Notes under the pieces: model-generated
What the model was told of the DNA's origin: nothing
Database searches by the model: none
What the model saw: the letters and a program-made list of their open reading frames with translations, nothing else
From: Leptodontidium sp. MPI-SDFR-AT-0119
Taxonomy: Eukaryota > Ascomycota > Leotiomycetes > Helotiales > Leptodontidiaceae
Reading direction: 5' to 3'
NCBI GenBank assembly: GCA_020726505.1
Contig: JAHLEZ010000001.1
Location: 4,340,001-4,404,000 of the forward strand
DNA: 64,000 bases
Position numbers and translations under genes: made by a program
Part shown: positions 1 through 12,200 of the stretch, piece by piece
Layout of the letters: each line of letters starts with the position of its first letter
Position numbering within the stretch: position 1 is the first letter of the stretch

Positions 1-32
1 TTCTTCGTTGCAGATTATTAACAGTATAACAG

Positions 33-462
33 GATGTTGAGCATCTATCTAGCCTGGCCAACGATGCTGTAGTCAGCATAGAAGTGAAGCGCTATCAGCA
101 AGATATCATATCGTTTCTCCGGGTACATCGAGCTGTAGCAGGTGGTGTATCTGCATCGTCATCCAAACATCTCGACAAACTTGCCAAGTATGTTCCTCAA
201 GTCTGCCAACCGCTACTCTCATGCTAACCTACCCAGATGCCTTGCTCCATTGCATGGCTTAGCTTATGCCACGCCATCCCTCATTGGCCTTGCAGCCAGG
301 AAGATATATCTCCACCGCATCCACATCGTTCAGCCCGAGAATGAGCGGAGTATGCAATGGGGTAGCGATCTAGATGCCATCTCGGCATTATTAGAAGGTA
401 TTGGTGCAGAAGATGTCATCGAAGACGTCCTTGGGACTACAGGGGCGGAAGTACCCTTATAA
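33..462 (+). CDS. Mg-chelatase-like AAA protein, C-terminal end (5' truncated)
   Basis: Only the last two visible exons are in the window: about 33-187, then 237-462, joined across a 49-nt intron (GTATGT donor, CTAACCTACCCAG end). Frame is continuous through the junction, giving the peptide ...HLDKLAK-CLAPLHGLAYATPSLIGLAARK..., and the gene ends with TAA at 460-462. The tail (LRVHRAVAGGVS, a conserved CLAPLHGL-YATPSL-GLAARK-Y-HRI block, then an acidic ERSMQWGSDLDA-LLEGI--EDVIEDVL end) matches my recollection of fungal proteins annotated as magnesium-chelatase-type AAA ATPases. Their cellular role is not established. The ATPase core lies outside the window, so the family name rests on memory of the C-terminus only. 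That the segment is coding is much surer than the name. It converges tail-to-tail with the next gene. Confidence 0.6.
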
Positions 463-1466
463 ATTCATGATACCCAGGCATTGTCCCTTTAGCGACAACG
501 TGGCGAAGCAGTGTTTCTCCTAAACGAGATTCATGCCGTTATGGGACGAGCCAGAAACTTCTCAAGTCTCAAAGCATGCGAGGCTGCGCATGACTGCTCT
601 CCTCGACAGCCTCTCAGCAATTGAGACCCGGAATCGCCAGCCCAGAATGACTAGTATGAAGTAATCACATTACAAGACAATTTGATGTTTGCATGACTGC
701 CGTTCTCCAATCCGTGATTGCATCTACTTTATTCATGAGTTATTTCCACTCTCTAAAGCAGACACACTCTTTCCCCTTTCCATAAAACCAAATTTCGCTA
801 ATCTGCTTCCTACACCTACACTAGCAGGCAAGCTATTCTTGCAACACCACTCCCACCAACCACTACAGACTGACTACACATTAACCCAAATGATAACCGC
901 AGCTGCAACAACAACAACAAAACCATCAATCCTCCACTCCCGCTCCCGCAGACTACCGCCCATCCCAAGGCCACACCTCCAATGTCCCAAATGCCCCTCA
1001 TCCTCAGCTCCCCTCAGAATCAAGATCTTCACCAGCGAATCCGACCGTGACATCCACTATTTCCAACACCACATCTTGTGCGTAGGCGATAACAAGGTGA
1101 GAGGCGAGTTGCTGATGTGTGATGAAGGGAATCATGATGGGCCGCTTGGGAAGGGAGGCATGTTTTTCATCGGAGTAGGTTTTGTGAGGAGCCGGTGAGT
1201 TATGTTTCTGAGGAGGGAGGGGTGGAGGTAAAGGGGGAGGGGAAAGCGGAGGAGAGATATGTCAGGGACACTGTTACTCAGCGCCAGATGGGTATGGAAA
1301 AGTGTAGAGAATCACGACTGTAGAAAGGGACAAAGGTGATGGGATAATGGTGCGAGTTTTGTGGAGGTTTGAAGAAGGATTACGTAAATCATCGTTGGTG
1401 GTCTATACCCTATTAAAACACATTTCCCTACTCGTGACGCCTGCAATGCTCCTGATCCTAAACTGT
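463..1466. other. Intergenic, tail-to-tail
   Basis: About 1 kb between two convergent genes, so it should hold both 3' UTRs. A frame open from 689 to 1198 (+) encodes a His/Pro/Arg-rich peptide with a single CPKC pair. It has no recognisable domain, no coding-like codon pattern and no splice support, so it is not called as a gene. Confidence 0.5.
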
Positions 1467-3225
1467 CTATGAAACTTCCTTGACACGACAGGTCCATCCT
1501 GAACCGGCGCTCAAGAGTGGAAGACTGCAAGAAAATGTTAGCATATGTTATGTGAGTAGATTTGTTGTTGAAGTGGAGACTAACCTTGCACCAAGACACC
1601 ATCCAAGCTCGTTGCCCTTGATCTTCTTTGCGATTTTGATTTCTCTGTCAATGGGCATTTCGTATCCGGTGTGGAGAAGTGCCAACATGAAGTTAAGATC
1701 AAGACAGTGCTCAGGGCGACCCTGAAGCTCCTTGATCGCATCGGGAACGCTTTGGAAAACATCCCAGTGGCTCTCTCCACCGCACACTTGCTCTGCGAGA
1801 CGGTGAAGCTCCTTCAGCGTGAATGACTCTGGCATGCCAAGAGGATCGGTACGGTCATAGAAGTAGGAGAAAGCGTAGACATCTTCTTGGCTGAAAGTCT
1901 TCTCGAGAGATGGCTGATGGACACCGTTAAACGAGCAGGGTGCGAGACCGCATTCCTTCTCCTTGAAGAGAATCTTCTCGGCAAGTTTACGGCATTGAGC
2001 TGGGGCTGGGGATGATGGTCCAGTCATGTTGACACTAATCGTTCCTCCAAGAGGGTGGCCTTCTGAGAGCTTGACGTCGACTGGGCGGACCATTCCTGGT
2101 GCAATGCAAGGATTGATGACTGGCTTTGAAGTCCAGGCAGGGTCGATAGGGCTTGTTGAATGGATATCCTCAATAAGTGTCCTGTGGATAGATTCGCGGG
2201 CGGACATGAGACCATATCCAAGATGAGAGTGCTGGTACAGCTCAAATTTTCTTCCACCAAATGTAAGCTTGTACTTGTGGTCGCCTTCGGCCAACTTCTC
2301 GGGCATGGCACCCTTGAAAGTAGGCTCGAAAACAATTTGAGTTGAACCACCGCCCAGATCGAAGACTGCAGCAGTCTCGCTGTGATCAGGTCCTCCAATC
2401 TTCCCAAGGAGGTAGTTAGTTGTGATCCAGGCGTAGACACCCTCGTCCTTGCCATCCATGATAACAACGCCATCCTGTTCCTTAGAAACAACTGGGAATG
2501 GGTACTTGGTCTCCAATCGGGTTCGCACAGCATCCAAGATCTTCTGGCTCATTTCCGGGCCAAGTAGACGAAGTCCAGCAGTCGCTTTGACTGCAACGGG
2601 TGTGCAGCTCTTGTAACTGTCTGGAACAGAAGCCATTGCAGTATCCATGAGGACATCCAGACTTTGAGCAGCGCCTTCAGCATCAGTCTTGAATGAACTC
2701 AGTCCTGAGCCTCCAGCCTTCTTCTCCGTCATCTTGAACACCTCATCCTCAAGCTCTGGTGTGGAACCGCAGTTGTTGAACTTGTATACGTGAATTCGTG
2801 AGCCAGTGCTGCCAGCATCGATCATGAGGGCATATTGAATCAGAGGCTTCGATTTATCGCTGGATTTCAAGCACTTTGTTGTCGCAGCTTTTGGATCGGA
2901 CACCGTCTGTCCACCGGGGCTTATATTCGATACTACAAAAAAAGATTAGCCTATATTAGACTTACTGGAGGACAATGGACAAACCTCCACTATACGCATC
3001 TGTCCCTGAGGGAGAGAGGTAATAGAATAGAAAGACGATGAAGAGGAGAAGACCTCCCGTCTTCAGGTATCTGGATCGCTGACTTTGCGTCATCCAGGCG
3101 GTTTTAATATTCTCCAGCTTTGCGGCGGCGCTGTCACTTGCGCCTTTCGTGCTATATCGACCAGCTTTCTCGTGGGGATCGTGTGCTACGTTTCTCGTCG
3201 GCAGCGAGACTGATGTTCGTCTCAT
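1467..3225 (-). CDS. GDA1: Guanosine/nucleoside diphosphatase, GDA1/CD39 family
   Basis: Type II membrane apyrase of the Golgi lumen. It hydrolyses GDP (and UDP) released by glycosyltransferases to GMP, which drives nucleotide-sugar import for protein and lipid glycosylation. Three exons: 3225-2985, 2932-1585, 1524-1467; about 548 residues. Joining the exons restores the family C-terminus (WCLGASLPLLSAGSGWTCRVKE). A single N-terminal TM helix (LLLFIVFLFYYL) follows a short basic cytosolic tail. Apyrase conserved regions are all visible: ACR1 IDAGSTGSRIHVYKF, ACR2 KATAGLRLLG, ACR3 GKDEGVYAWITTNYLLG, ACR4 FDLGGGSTQIVF. The first in-frame ATG (MRRTSVSL) is taken as start; the frame extends seven codons upstream without an ATG. 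Divergent from the next gene, sharing about 560 nt of promoter. Confidence 0.93.
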
Positions 3226-3789
3226 AAGGGAATGACTGGAAGACAAAATGCTGGTTCAGCGCACAATCGCTCAACCCAAAGGAATCAAATTGAGGGCGAA
3301 TTGAAGGTTGAGAGAAGGAGGAACGTAAGGAGTTGAGAATTGTAAAAGGAGTGAGGAGACCAGGACTTTTTGGCGGATCAACGCCAACGCGACCCCTGAT
3401 GGAGGAAAGTTTAGATGTGGCGTAATGCTAAAAGGACAATGAGGCTAGATCGGGGGGCGGTGGCTGGAACAGGGTGTGGCTAATGCAGGATCGGCGATAA
3501 GAGATGTCACCGAAGGGAACGGTACCCGGTATCACAATCAGCCCGAGTCGCAGCGCGTCACTTGTCCTGCCTGTCCTATTTCCTATCCATGCGACAACGC
3601 CCTCGTTCCCTTCCAGCTTCCCATAGAATAGAATAGAATTGCCTCAACACTATACCTTTACGCTGTTCCTCCAGCATGACCACTTTCCTTTTCTGACCTT
3701 TACTGTCTTGTCCTCTTTCTTCCTGCTTTCTTCTTTCCAAATTGAACAACCATCCTCCCTAATCACAACACCCTCCAAATTGCCACAGC
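3226..3789. promoter_or_regulatory. Shared divergent promoter region of GDA1 and the PPPDE gene
   Basis: 564 nt separate the two divergent starts. The PPPDE side carries a pyrimidine-rich CT leader (about 3640-3740) typical of fungal 5' UTRs just upstream of the ATG. I see no clear TATA box or long repeat. That it acts as a bidirectional promoter is inferred from gene orientation only. Confidence 0.45.
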
Positions 3790-5561
3790 ATGAGAGTACA
3801 GCTCTATGTCTACGACCTTTCCAATGGACTGGCTCGCCAACTATCTGCTGCCTTTATCGGCATCCAGATCGATGCCGTCTACCATACCTCGATCGTTATG
3901 GAGGGCATAGAATATGTCTACGATGGAGGAATTAGAACCGCAGATCCAGGTCGAACCCACCTCGGAAGTCCAATGCAGGTATTGGAACTTGGGACGACCA
4001 ATCTCCCAATGGATGTGATAATGGAGTATCTGGAGTCGTTAAGGGAGATTTACACAGAAGAGGTACGATACCGGAACAATATACTGGAAATGGAAGACTA
4101 ACCAACCAGGCTTATGATCTCTGGTCTCACAACTGCAACAACTTCTCCAACGACTTCTCCACCTTCTTAATCGGCCATGGAATCCCCGAGCATATTGCCA
4201 ATCTCCCCCAGACGGTTCTCAATACTCCACTTGGTCGAGTTATGCAACCACAAATCAACGAAATGGTCCGGCGCAGACAAAACAAGAACGGTGGACTCCT
4301 CGGCATAAAAGATCAAGCAGACGTTCCGCAGACACAAGGGCAACGTGCGTCAACCGTGAGAGAAGTAAATTCGGTGGTTGCACTGGATAAATTGTTGAAG
4401 GAGGCCGAAAAATCCTGCGCCATTATCTTCTTCACTTCAGCAACTTGTGGACCATGCAAAAGACTGTACCCGGTTTATGATGAGATTGCGGAAGAGGTAG
4501 CCCATAAAGCAGTTCTAATCAAAGTCGACGTCTCAAAGGCATATGATGTGGGTGCAAAGTACAACATCAGATCTACTCCGACATTCATGACATTCCTTCG
4601 TGGCAAGGAAGAGTATCGGTGGTCGGGATCCAACCCTTCCGAATTGAAAGGGAATATCAACATGCTCATTCAGTCAGCATGGCCATCTCATCCCCACGAG
4701 TCTCTACCATTATCAGCGTTGCGCAGTGCTAGCACCAAGCCAGTTTTGTTCACCAAACTGCCTCCTCTGGAGAAGCTCAAAATCAAAATGGGACCATTAG
4801 CGCAGGATCCAGGCATTGCCGGTGTGCTACAGTTTGTGGCATCCCGCGCTGATGATGGAGCAGCAGAAGTCACGCTTCCAGACCTCGATGCGTTCAACAT
4901 TTCCTTACGTACGGCCTCTTCGACACTCCCTCCTGAAATCATGTTCACAATCGTCGATCTTGTCCGAGTCGCACTCGTCGACCCTCGATTCAGCGGCTAC
5001 TACGCCGAAGAGAAAGAACACAAGACGATCGCTCCCCTCATATCCTACGTCAACTCCCTCAAAGAATGCCCATATTCTCTTCGTCTCGTTGCACTACAAA
5101 TGGCCTGCAATCTCTTCACGAGTCCGCTCTACCCAACACATATCCTCAATTGTCCTACGATGACAGGACCCATCGTACAACTCATCACAACGAGTCTGCT
5201 AGATGACAAACACCACAACGTTCGAGTCGCAGCCGCAAGTCTCTCCTTTAACATCGCAACCGCAAACAGCAAACTCCGCGGCGAGGAACACCTAGAAGCC
5301 TTACCAGAAGGAGATCAAGTCGAGCTTGGCGCATCATTGCTAGAAGCCATCAGCGTAGAAGAGGAGTCAGCAGAAGCCATGAAAGGCTTCCTACTCGCAT
5401 TTGGATATCTCGTATACTGCGCGCCCAAGAACGGGGAGTTGGTAGACCTGTTAAAGAGCATGGATGCGCAAGGAACGGTGTTGGGGAAGCAGAAGCTGTT
5501 TCCGAATGAGGCGCTGGTGAAGGATATCGGGGGCGTTTTACTTGGAAAGGGATTGGCGTAG
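3790..5561 (+). CDS. PPPDE (DeSI-type) peptidase - thioredoxin - PUL fusion protein
   Basis: Predicted 574-residue three-domain protein from two exons, 3790-4062 and 4110-5561; the 47-nt intron is phase 0 (E-E/A-Y-D). Residues 1-125 form a PPPDE thiol-isopeptidase domain, the family of DeSI desumoylating enzymes. The catalytic pair is visible as His32 (VYHTSIV) and Cys100 (WSHNCNNFSNDF). Residues about 175-275 form a thioredoxin domain with active site C204-G-P-C207 in the context FTSATCGPCKRLYP, followed by the conserved cis-Pro strand (RSTPTFMTF). The remaining ~280 residues are a helical, ARM-like PUL domain, which in PLAA/Doa1 binds the AAA ATPase Cdc48/p97. Known of the families: SUMO/ubiquitin removal, disulfide exchange and p97 recruitment. 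Inferred: a cytosolic redox-sensitive deconjugase working with Cdc48. Substrate is unknown. The CT-rich leader ends immediately before the ATG. Confidence 0.9.
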
Positions 5562-7724
5562 ACTTTTCACCATAGATAATAGATGAGTAATGAATTGCAT
5601 TTAGATACTATGTTTTGATCCTCATAAAATATTCAATTCTGGTGGATTCGGAGGTGCTGCCAGATAATTTTATTTGTTTGGTTCGCTTAAATCCGCTCTC
5701 GCTTAAACAAGGGGCCTTTTGACGTCGATTATTTCAAATGAAATCTAGATTGAGAGAACATTTGATGTGCAACTGTAAGAATTACCTTCTTGAAATACTG
5801 AGCGCAAATATCTAGGCGCAGGGTGATGACAGGTGATGCCCGTGAAATTTTTGCTCCATCCCCGAACCCTCATTTCGAAACTGCGACACACCATTTTGAA
5901 TCTGGGCCGGCAAACACAATTTCCGAAGCAGTTCGGTGAGCATAATTACGATGATTGAACCACCTATTTGAATGCTTCTCAGATCGGTAAGATATATATT
6001 CACCCATTCGCGAGATCCGCCTGTTGGACTTTCGGCCCGCTAGTCATTTCTTCAAGGGGGGGGAGTACATGAATGGCTGAGATCTCTAGGGTGAGGCTTT
6101 GTGTGCATTGTTTACAGGCATACCTAGGCTTTAGGTTAGCTGGGTGAATTGGATGGGGCTTAAAGCCAAGGAAATTGCGGTTTGGCTGATTTAGGCTTCG
6201 TCCGGGGTCCGGCGAAAATGGAGATCAGGTGGTGAATTACCTCGTCTGAACCTGTTGATGGCGAACATGTAAAGAATGTGGGCATTTCTTCTCTGTCTTT
6301 TTCAGACCATGTGACTATCCAAACCTTCAGGTTGTGCTTAAGATTCTGAGGGACAACTGTTCTTCGTTGAAGTCACACGAACCTGGGACGAGAACTTGCG
6401 TCTTACCTCCTCAAGTAAAGTCTCCGCAGATTTTTGAGTAGCAATAGCATTATTGCATATATGTGTGAGCTGTGCTGTAATGTCTATTCGCTTCGTCGCC
6501 ATTGGTCAGGTTTGTTTACTTTGGTAACCACTTCTGCTCGACTACCAAAGAGCATGCTTTTGAAACATTTAGACACCAGAAACCCATAGCAGGTACGCAA
6601 ATGCCAATGGATTCATTATATCATATTCTGAAGGTGATTGCTTGCGTGTGGCGTTGCAAAATCTTCTCCTACGAATAATGCTTGGCGGCAAGCTCCGCGG
6701 CGACGATGGCGACGTCAATCCTCCAACTGCAGAGACACAGGGGCACCATGGAAGCCGATGTACAAGAATTTAACACTTGGAATGGGAGAGTAGGTGGAGT
6801 ACATAAACGGGTGTACGTGGTTTGAGGGAAAGAGCCTCTCTCGAATGCTGCTCGTTGAAGCAACCTGAAGGAGGAGAGTAGGCCAATATCAACAGAGAAA
6901 CACCGTATTTGTGCCTTCTGGTACTAATTGAAGCAACTGGTACCTTCTATTTCATCTGATATACCCAGGGGTATCTAGGATGGGATGAGATAGCCCCCAT
7001 TGCCCAAGGCCGAAGGTTTGTTGACAAGTGATGCCATTGCTGCCCAGGCCAGTGGACGCCGATGGGCAGGCACCTTGTAGACCAATCCCCTTCAAAGAGA
7101 GCGAGTGGAATCAAACTTGTAATGTTTGCATAGTTTGACAGCTCTTTCATATGACTGTGCGGCGGAGAGACGAAGAGAGGGCGAAAGGCATCTGTGGCTG
7201 GCCTCCTCACACCCCTGTCACTCCCTCCTATAAATACCCCCCAAGGCTGCGGCAAACTCAACCCTCAACCCACAACCTTTTTTCCAAAATCATCACACTC
7301 CCTTCAATCACCAAGCGACTCTCCTTCAAGCCCAACTTCAATCAAGAAGAGTAAGTTCCTCCCTCTCCCTAGACAGAGATGACTGTCATCGCTGTCGTCC
7401 TTCCTATTGTGGAGTTCCAACCCTTCGTATTGTCCCCTGAGCACAATAGCTGACTTCTTCCCGCAATAGCATCGCAAACACAACATCAGAACAATTCAGC
7501 TTCTCCAGTGATACTCCCCTCCCAATCTCTCCCATCTTTTTGTATAAATATCGTTATTCTCCTCCCAAAAAATATCATTCCCTTCATCATCACCGTCACC
7601 GAATCCAAAGCCAACAAGCCCCATCACACTCTCCACAGGCCACAAACACTACTGAACGCAACACCATACTGACGTCGTCAATTTCCAGGAGCAAACTAAG
7701 CTTTCTCCCTATAAACAGACACCG

Positions 7725-8046
7725 GTACGTACTTCGCACTCCTGGGTGCTCGGTCGCAATTTTCCCACACCTTCACCCTCGTGGGCACTGCCTTCTCCCA
7801 TTCCTCAAGCACACCACACTTTTCCTAGCACAAGACAAGACTCTTCCCATAGCAAATACCCTTCTCTTCAACCACATTGCATCTTCACTGATCGCTGCAC
7901 CTGTTCGATCTTTGATTGAGCCCGCCTCCACATTTCCCTCTGCCCTGCCTCAGTGGGCTCCGCCCAAGATCTCACATGGCAATTCACCACACAAACTCTT
8001 CTGCTCTACCACACCGCCAGAGTTCTTGAGCTAACATCATTCACAG
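7725..8046 (+). other. Putative 5' UTR intron of the 2EXR gene
   Basis: Begins with a consensus donor (GTACGT), contains CTAAC shortly before the end and finishes in CATTCACAG. It lies wholly in the leader of the 2EXR gene. Splicing is inferred from consensus only. Confidence 0.4.
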
Positions 8047-8103
8047 TCGCAACCTCACAAAATTCCCTCAGCCTGTGCTCGTTCTCACCTCAACTTTCGC
8101 AAG

Positions 8104-8189
8104 GTAAGCATATCCTCCGTGGCACTCCCTTCTCGTTCACACGCAGAATTCTCCCTCTCTGCGAGTATATCGACTGACGCTCTCGGTAG
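8104..8189 (+). other. Putative second 5' UTR intron of the 2EXR gene
   Basis: 86-nt candidate with GTAAGC donor, a CTGAC branch site about 12 nt before the end and a GGTAG acceptor. It ends 26 nt before the start codon. Transcript data would settle it. Confidence 0.5.
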
Positions 8190-8215
8190 CTCCTTCAACA
8201 ATCACTTCCGCCAAA

Positions 8216-9235
8216 ATGAGATTCCCCATCGCTTCTCCTCTCCGTGGTGAGGTTTGCATCACCGGCAAGCTGGTCTACCTTGATTTGGCTTCGGGTGTTG
8301 AGGACAAGATCACCAACAGCGCTGAACTCCTGTCCAAGAACCTCCCTGCTGCTGTCGGCCAGCTTGATCTCGCCCTCTCCCCCAACACAATCTTCGTTCC
8401 CAATGGCCAGGTTAAGATGTTCAACAAGATGATCCTCAAGAACAAGGGCTCCTGCGGCCAGTTCGTTCTGTTCCCCAACCTTCCAAAGGAGGTCCAGATC
8501 CAGATCTTCCGGCTTTCCTCCGACGAGGAACCCCGAATGATCAGCTTCATTGAGATGAAGACCAATGGAAACCGATCGATCCAGAGAATTGGTGCCAAGC
8601 GTCCAGCCATCTTTGCCGCCAGCAAGTTAGCTCTTCTTGATGCCATTGCCAGCAAGAGATATGCCCCTATGTTCGCTACCATTGACAACAAGAGCAAGAT
8701 CTACTTCAGAGTTGATCATGACTGGGTTGAGCTTGGCTGCCAGCTCCTCAATAGGTGCCCAAAGCTCGAGCTTGCAGATGCGTTGGTCAACAAGGTCGAC
8801 ATCAAGTCCATCCGAACCCTCCATATGAGCTACCCTGATCTCTTCGATGGCTTCTACTGGGGTGCTACCAACCTCGTCTTCCTTCCAAACATCAAATCCT
8901 TGCACGTTACCGCCACCTTCTTGGATCCAGGTCGTGCTGAACGTGGTGTGTACACCTTGTCGTTCGAGGAGATCTATGGTGACCGCAATGCATTCATGCA
9001 GTTCTGCAATACACCCAATGGCGATGAAGTCCAATGCCAGGATGCTCTCGATACTTTCGACGATTACATCAGCCACCCTGTTGAGAAATCTCGCATCCGT
9101 CACATCAACTCCCACATGAACCTCTGCCTCAACTACGTTCCCAACTTCCCCTTGCAGGTTGTTTTCATCGTCGAGTATCTCCCTGTCCCAGGATATCCTT
9201 TGGCTGCCATTCAGCCTCTCATCCAATCTGCATAG
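8216..9235 (+). CDS. 2EXR domain protein (F-box-like N-terminal motif)
   Basis: Single-exon, 339-residue protein. Residues about 81-150 carry the 2EXR signature: an F-box-like start FVLFPNLPKEVQIQIFRLS, then a basic segment rich in I-R-I and a KRPAIFAASKLALLDAI-like stretch where these proteins normally show P-(I/L)-L-x-x-(C/S). The rest (WGATNLVFLPNIKSLHVTA..., a D/E-rich segment, and a final SRIRHINSHMNLC block) is typical of the C-terminal half of the family. 2EXR proteins are greatly expanded in Leotiomycetes and other Pezizomycotina; no biochemical function is established. The start has a good context (CCAAAATG) and closely follows the proposed spliced leader. An upstream 80-residue extension before the 2EXR motif is longer than usual. 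Confidence 0.75.
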   Translation: MRFPIASPLRGEVCITGKLVYLDLASGVEDKITNSAELLSKNLPAAVGQLDLALSPNTIFVPNGQVKMFNKMILKNKGSCGQFVLFPNLPKEVQIQIFRLSSDEEPRMISFIEMKTNGNRSIQRIGAKRPAIFAASKLALLDAIASKRYAPMFATIDNKSKIYFRVDHDWVELGCQLLNRCPKLELADALVNKVDIKSIRTLHMSYPDLFDGFYWGATNLVFLPNIKSLHVTATFLDPGRAERGVYTLSFEEIYGDRNAFMQFCNTPNGDEVQCQDALDTFDDYISHPVEKSRIRHINSHMNLCLNYVPNFPLQVVFIVEYLPVPGYPLAAIQPLIQSA

Positions 9236-12200
9236 GTTGCTTCGACTTGGCTTCTCGCTCGTTCCACTGGCTCTCCTCTTTGAAACAGCCCATTGATTCT
9301 CTTGAGACGATTCGTATGTTGGACATTCCAGTATGTCTCCTTCTCCACTGCCATACCATAGCACTCAACTGACTATTTTTAGCCTGGAAATCAACAACTG
9401 TTGCATCGACGACGAGGGCTCAACCTGTGTGTTTGTTTTCTTCTGTTCTTCCTCATCGAACAATTGCTTCATGAGATGATATACGGTCGTAATGTGGGGA
9501 ATTTGGGTCTGGTCCTTTGTTCCGGATGACAGGATTGTTGTGGTCATCCTCGGTGGAATCTCTGTTTTTCAAATCTTACTACTTGCTCAGGCATCTTCTT
9601 GTACCATCTCATGTGCTTCTAGGCACTAGGTCAATAGCTGACTGCCAACTTGCTCCATGTCGTTAATAAATGACGAATACCACTCTTTCAGAAGATTCCA
9701 CTCACCTCAATAACTGGCTGTGAGACCTGATGATTGCTACAAGACAATCCAAAGATAGATTCTTGGGTTGATATCCTAGTGGATAATACAGAATTTCGAA
9801 CAAGTGCTGCAGTGCAACTGGTCGTCAGTTCGAATTTTTGAGACGGGTGAGCCCAAGGAAGGGTTTCCTGCTCTGCATCGTTTGTCTGTAGTATGGTATG
9901 CTAGTAGCTGCCAAGTATAGATTTCCTCCCATGCGATGGGCCACCTCGTCGGTTGTTGAAGCGATCTATAGATAGAACCTTTGTTTTCTGTTCTCATTGT
10001 CAGTCGGTGCCCATTTGTTCTTAAAAGGATCCCTCGCCTCACTCTCGTTTTTGCCACCCAGTGTCTAGTGTTGATACAATGCATGACAGAGGCCTGGCAG
10101 AAGCATGGTTATTATCCTGTCGGATTGTCCCGTGGCTGATGCGTTTCAGACGCGTCTCTTCCAGAATGAGTAGCCTCCTGTAGCCATCATTCTTTCTCTT
10201 ATCTCATCATTTCCATCTCAATGGACCCGGCGAAGATATTGGAGAGCAGGCGTCATCGGTTGAGGAGGGTGTGTTCTAGAACTATGTCTGCCATTCCCAA
10301 TATTAGCCAGATCATCACCCGCCAGCACCCTTCTCTGATCCAAGCTTGCAACGCGTCTGTCTATGACACTAGAGAAGTCTCGGTGTCAATGGTCCTGAGA
10401 AATTAACTGTCAAAAGCTGCGCATCTCTTGTATGCTGTTTTTGGAGTCGCTTGGGGTTGTGAAGAATGTCGCTGTGGGGTTGAGATAACAAACAGAGCAA
10501 GAGGGTGGCCAGAACAGAAGAATAATCATGCTAGCGGGCGTGCAAAACTGTGTGTCTGATGTGTTGAGATGGCTATAGAGTAGTCGTTGTTTTGGTGTTG
10601 ATGTTGGTGTTGACAGAGGAAGAGAAAGACTGAGCGAGTGAGTCGACGAAGGGAGAAAGTGAGGGGTGACAAAGCCACGCTGCTTTAGTGGCTGGTCAGA
10701 TTATGGGGGGACACCTACTCACAGATAGGTACTGAGGTAGTCTGCGATCTTCTTGCTATCACTGTATTCTGGGTGTCGATAGGTGGTGGAGAATGTATCT
10801 GTGGACAAGAGACGCTGGGAGTGAGGTATGATCGCACTGCTGTCTGTTGGTGGCTGGGCGAGACTTCGAAGAAACACCCACTCACGGTTGTATACTTTTT
10901 GATGCCTCCCTTGTTTGCTGCAGTTTATTTCTTCTAGCAGATAGTCCTTTGTTGTATTTCCTAGAGCAGAGTAGAGGAAGAGAGGTGCGATAAACTACAC
11001 ATGATGTTAATCCCTAGAATTAATTTTGAAATGGGTCCTTCCTCACATGAAACGTTCTGGATACTCCTCTCCTAGTACGAAATCGAAACATCAGTAAGAA
11101 GCTGTGCAAGAGATGTATATGGGGTCTTTTGTCTTGTTTTGTCACTGGATAGACTAGCTTTGACACTTCGAAGTGTAAAAGTAGGCATTCTCCTCGTAAA
11201 GAAAGACCATCTACCCGCAGGCGACAGATAAAAACCGAAGGGAAAGCCCAAACCCAACTTCAGGGCTGGAATGATGAATGAATTATGATGTTTAAAAGAC
11301 GTTAGCTCAAGGAGTAAAGTCGTTTGAATTTCTTCTTACGATTTCTTAGTTGGGCTCGAAAGTGCCATCAATGGAGCGGCCGCATGAATTCACTGGGCTT
11401 TGGGTCTCACACAGACGAAGCGGTGCCGGACTTTGGTGTTTCAATTGGGCTTCCATTTTGATAAGCATCCGAGACACGTGAATTTCACCCATTCCCATAT
11501 TTGAAGTGCTCAAGTTAGTGATTTGCAGGAAACGAGGAAAAGAAGCAAAGGTTTCAGTCAATAGCCAGAAGTACCTACGAAAGGTTGTTATGCTTGTGCT
11601 TCCCAGGGCGGATAAGTAAATTATTGAGCTAGGACAATGACTGTATTCGCTTCCTCATTTCCTCCACGTATGTATTCAGAATTGGATTCAGCGGTGTTAT
11701 CTTGGCTATGACCGTTTTGATAAGCTCTGAAATCCGACTCTAAAAGAGTGCACCAAGCTGACAGGATCAATCCTGTTGAAGTATCATATTCAAGCTTAAT
11801 ATGAATTAAAGGAGCTCAGGATCAACTCCTGGGGCGGCATCACTTCTGCAACGTAGCAGCTCCATTGTGATTGCGAAAAAACGGACAAATAATCCACCCG
11901 GTGTAATGATTGCAAGTAACATAGAAGAAGGAAAATTGATGCTCCAAGGGCTTCCCAGGCCTTGTAATGCTTGTAGTGGGCAAGTGACGGGTTCATTGCC
12001 CAAAGAGCAAGATTCAATGACACCACAGATTTACAGCAATCTAGATAGCGAGGACAGGAAGGAGTTATCCTTCCATTGTACCTCATGTTACCAGCTCCTT
12101 CGGTGGAAAGAGAAACGTAGAGAACAGTGAGAACAGAATGGCATCGGTTATCACCTACTCCAGTCGATGGATGGCTAATGAAGTATCGGACCCGAGGGTC

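Larger units (their letters stand above)
5562..8215. other. Intergenic region and long leader of the 2EXR gene
   Basis: No supportable gene between the PPPDE protein and the 2EXR protein. The first 1.6 kb is AT-rich with only short random frames. From about 7240 the + strand turns into a C/T-rich, A-containing, G-poor tract typical of a long fungal 5' UTR, with at least two plausible leader introns listed separately. A TATAAATA-like stretch (7230-7237, within CTATAAATACC) lies just before the leader and may position transcription. Confidence 0.5.

Noticed and set aside
689..1198. 169-codon + frame after the Mg-chelatase-like gene
   Set aside because: Thr/Pro/His-rich chance frame in the convergent 3' region; no motif and unusual codon use.
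8627..9364. 245-codon minus frame over the 2EXR gene
   Set aside because: Antisense shadow; acidic composition mirrors the sense codons and no domain is present.
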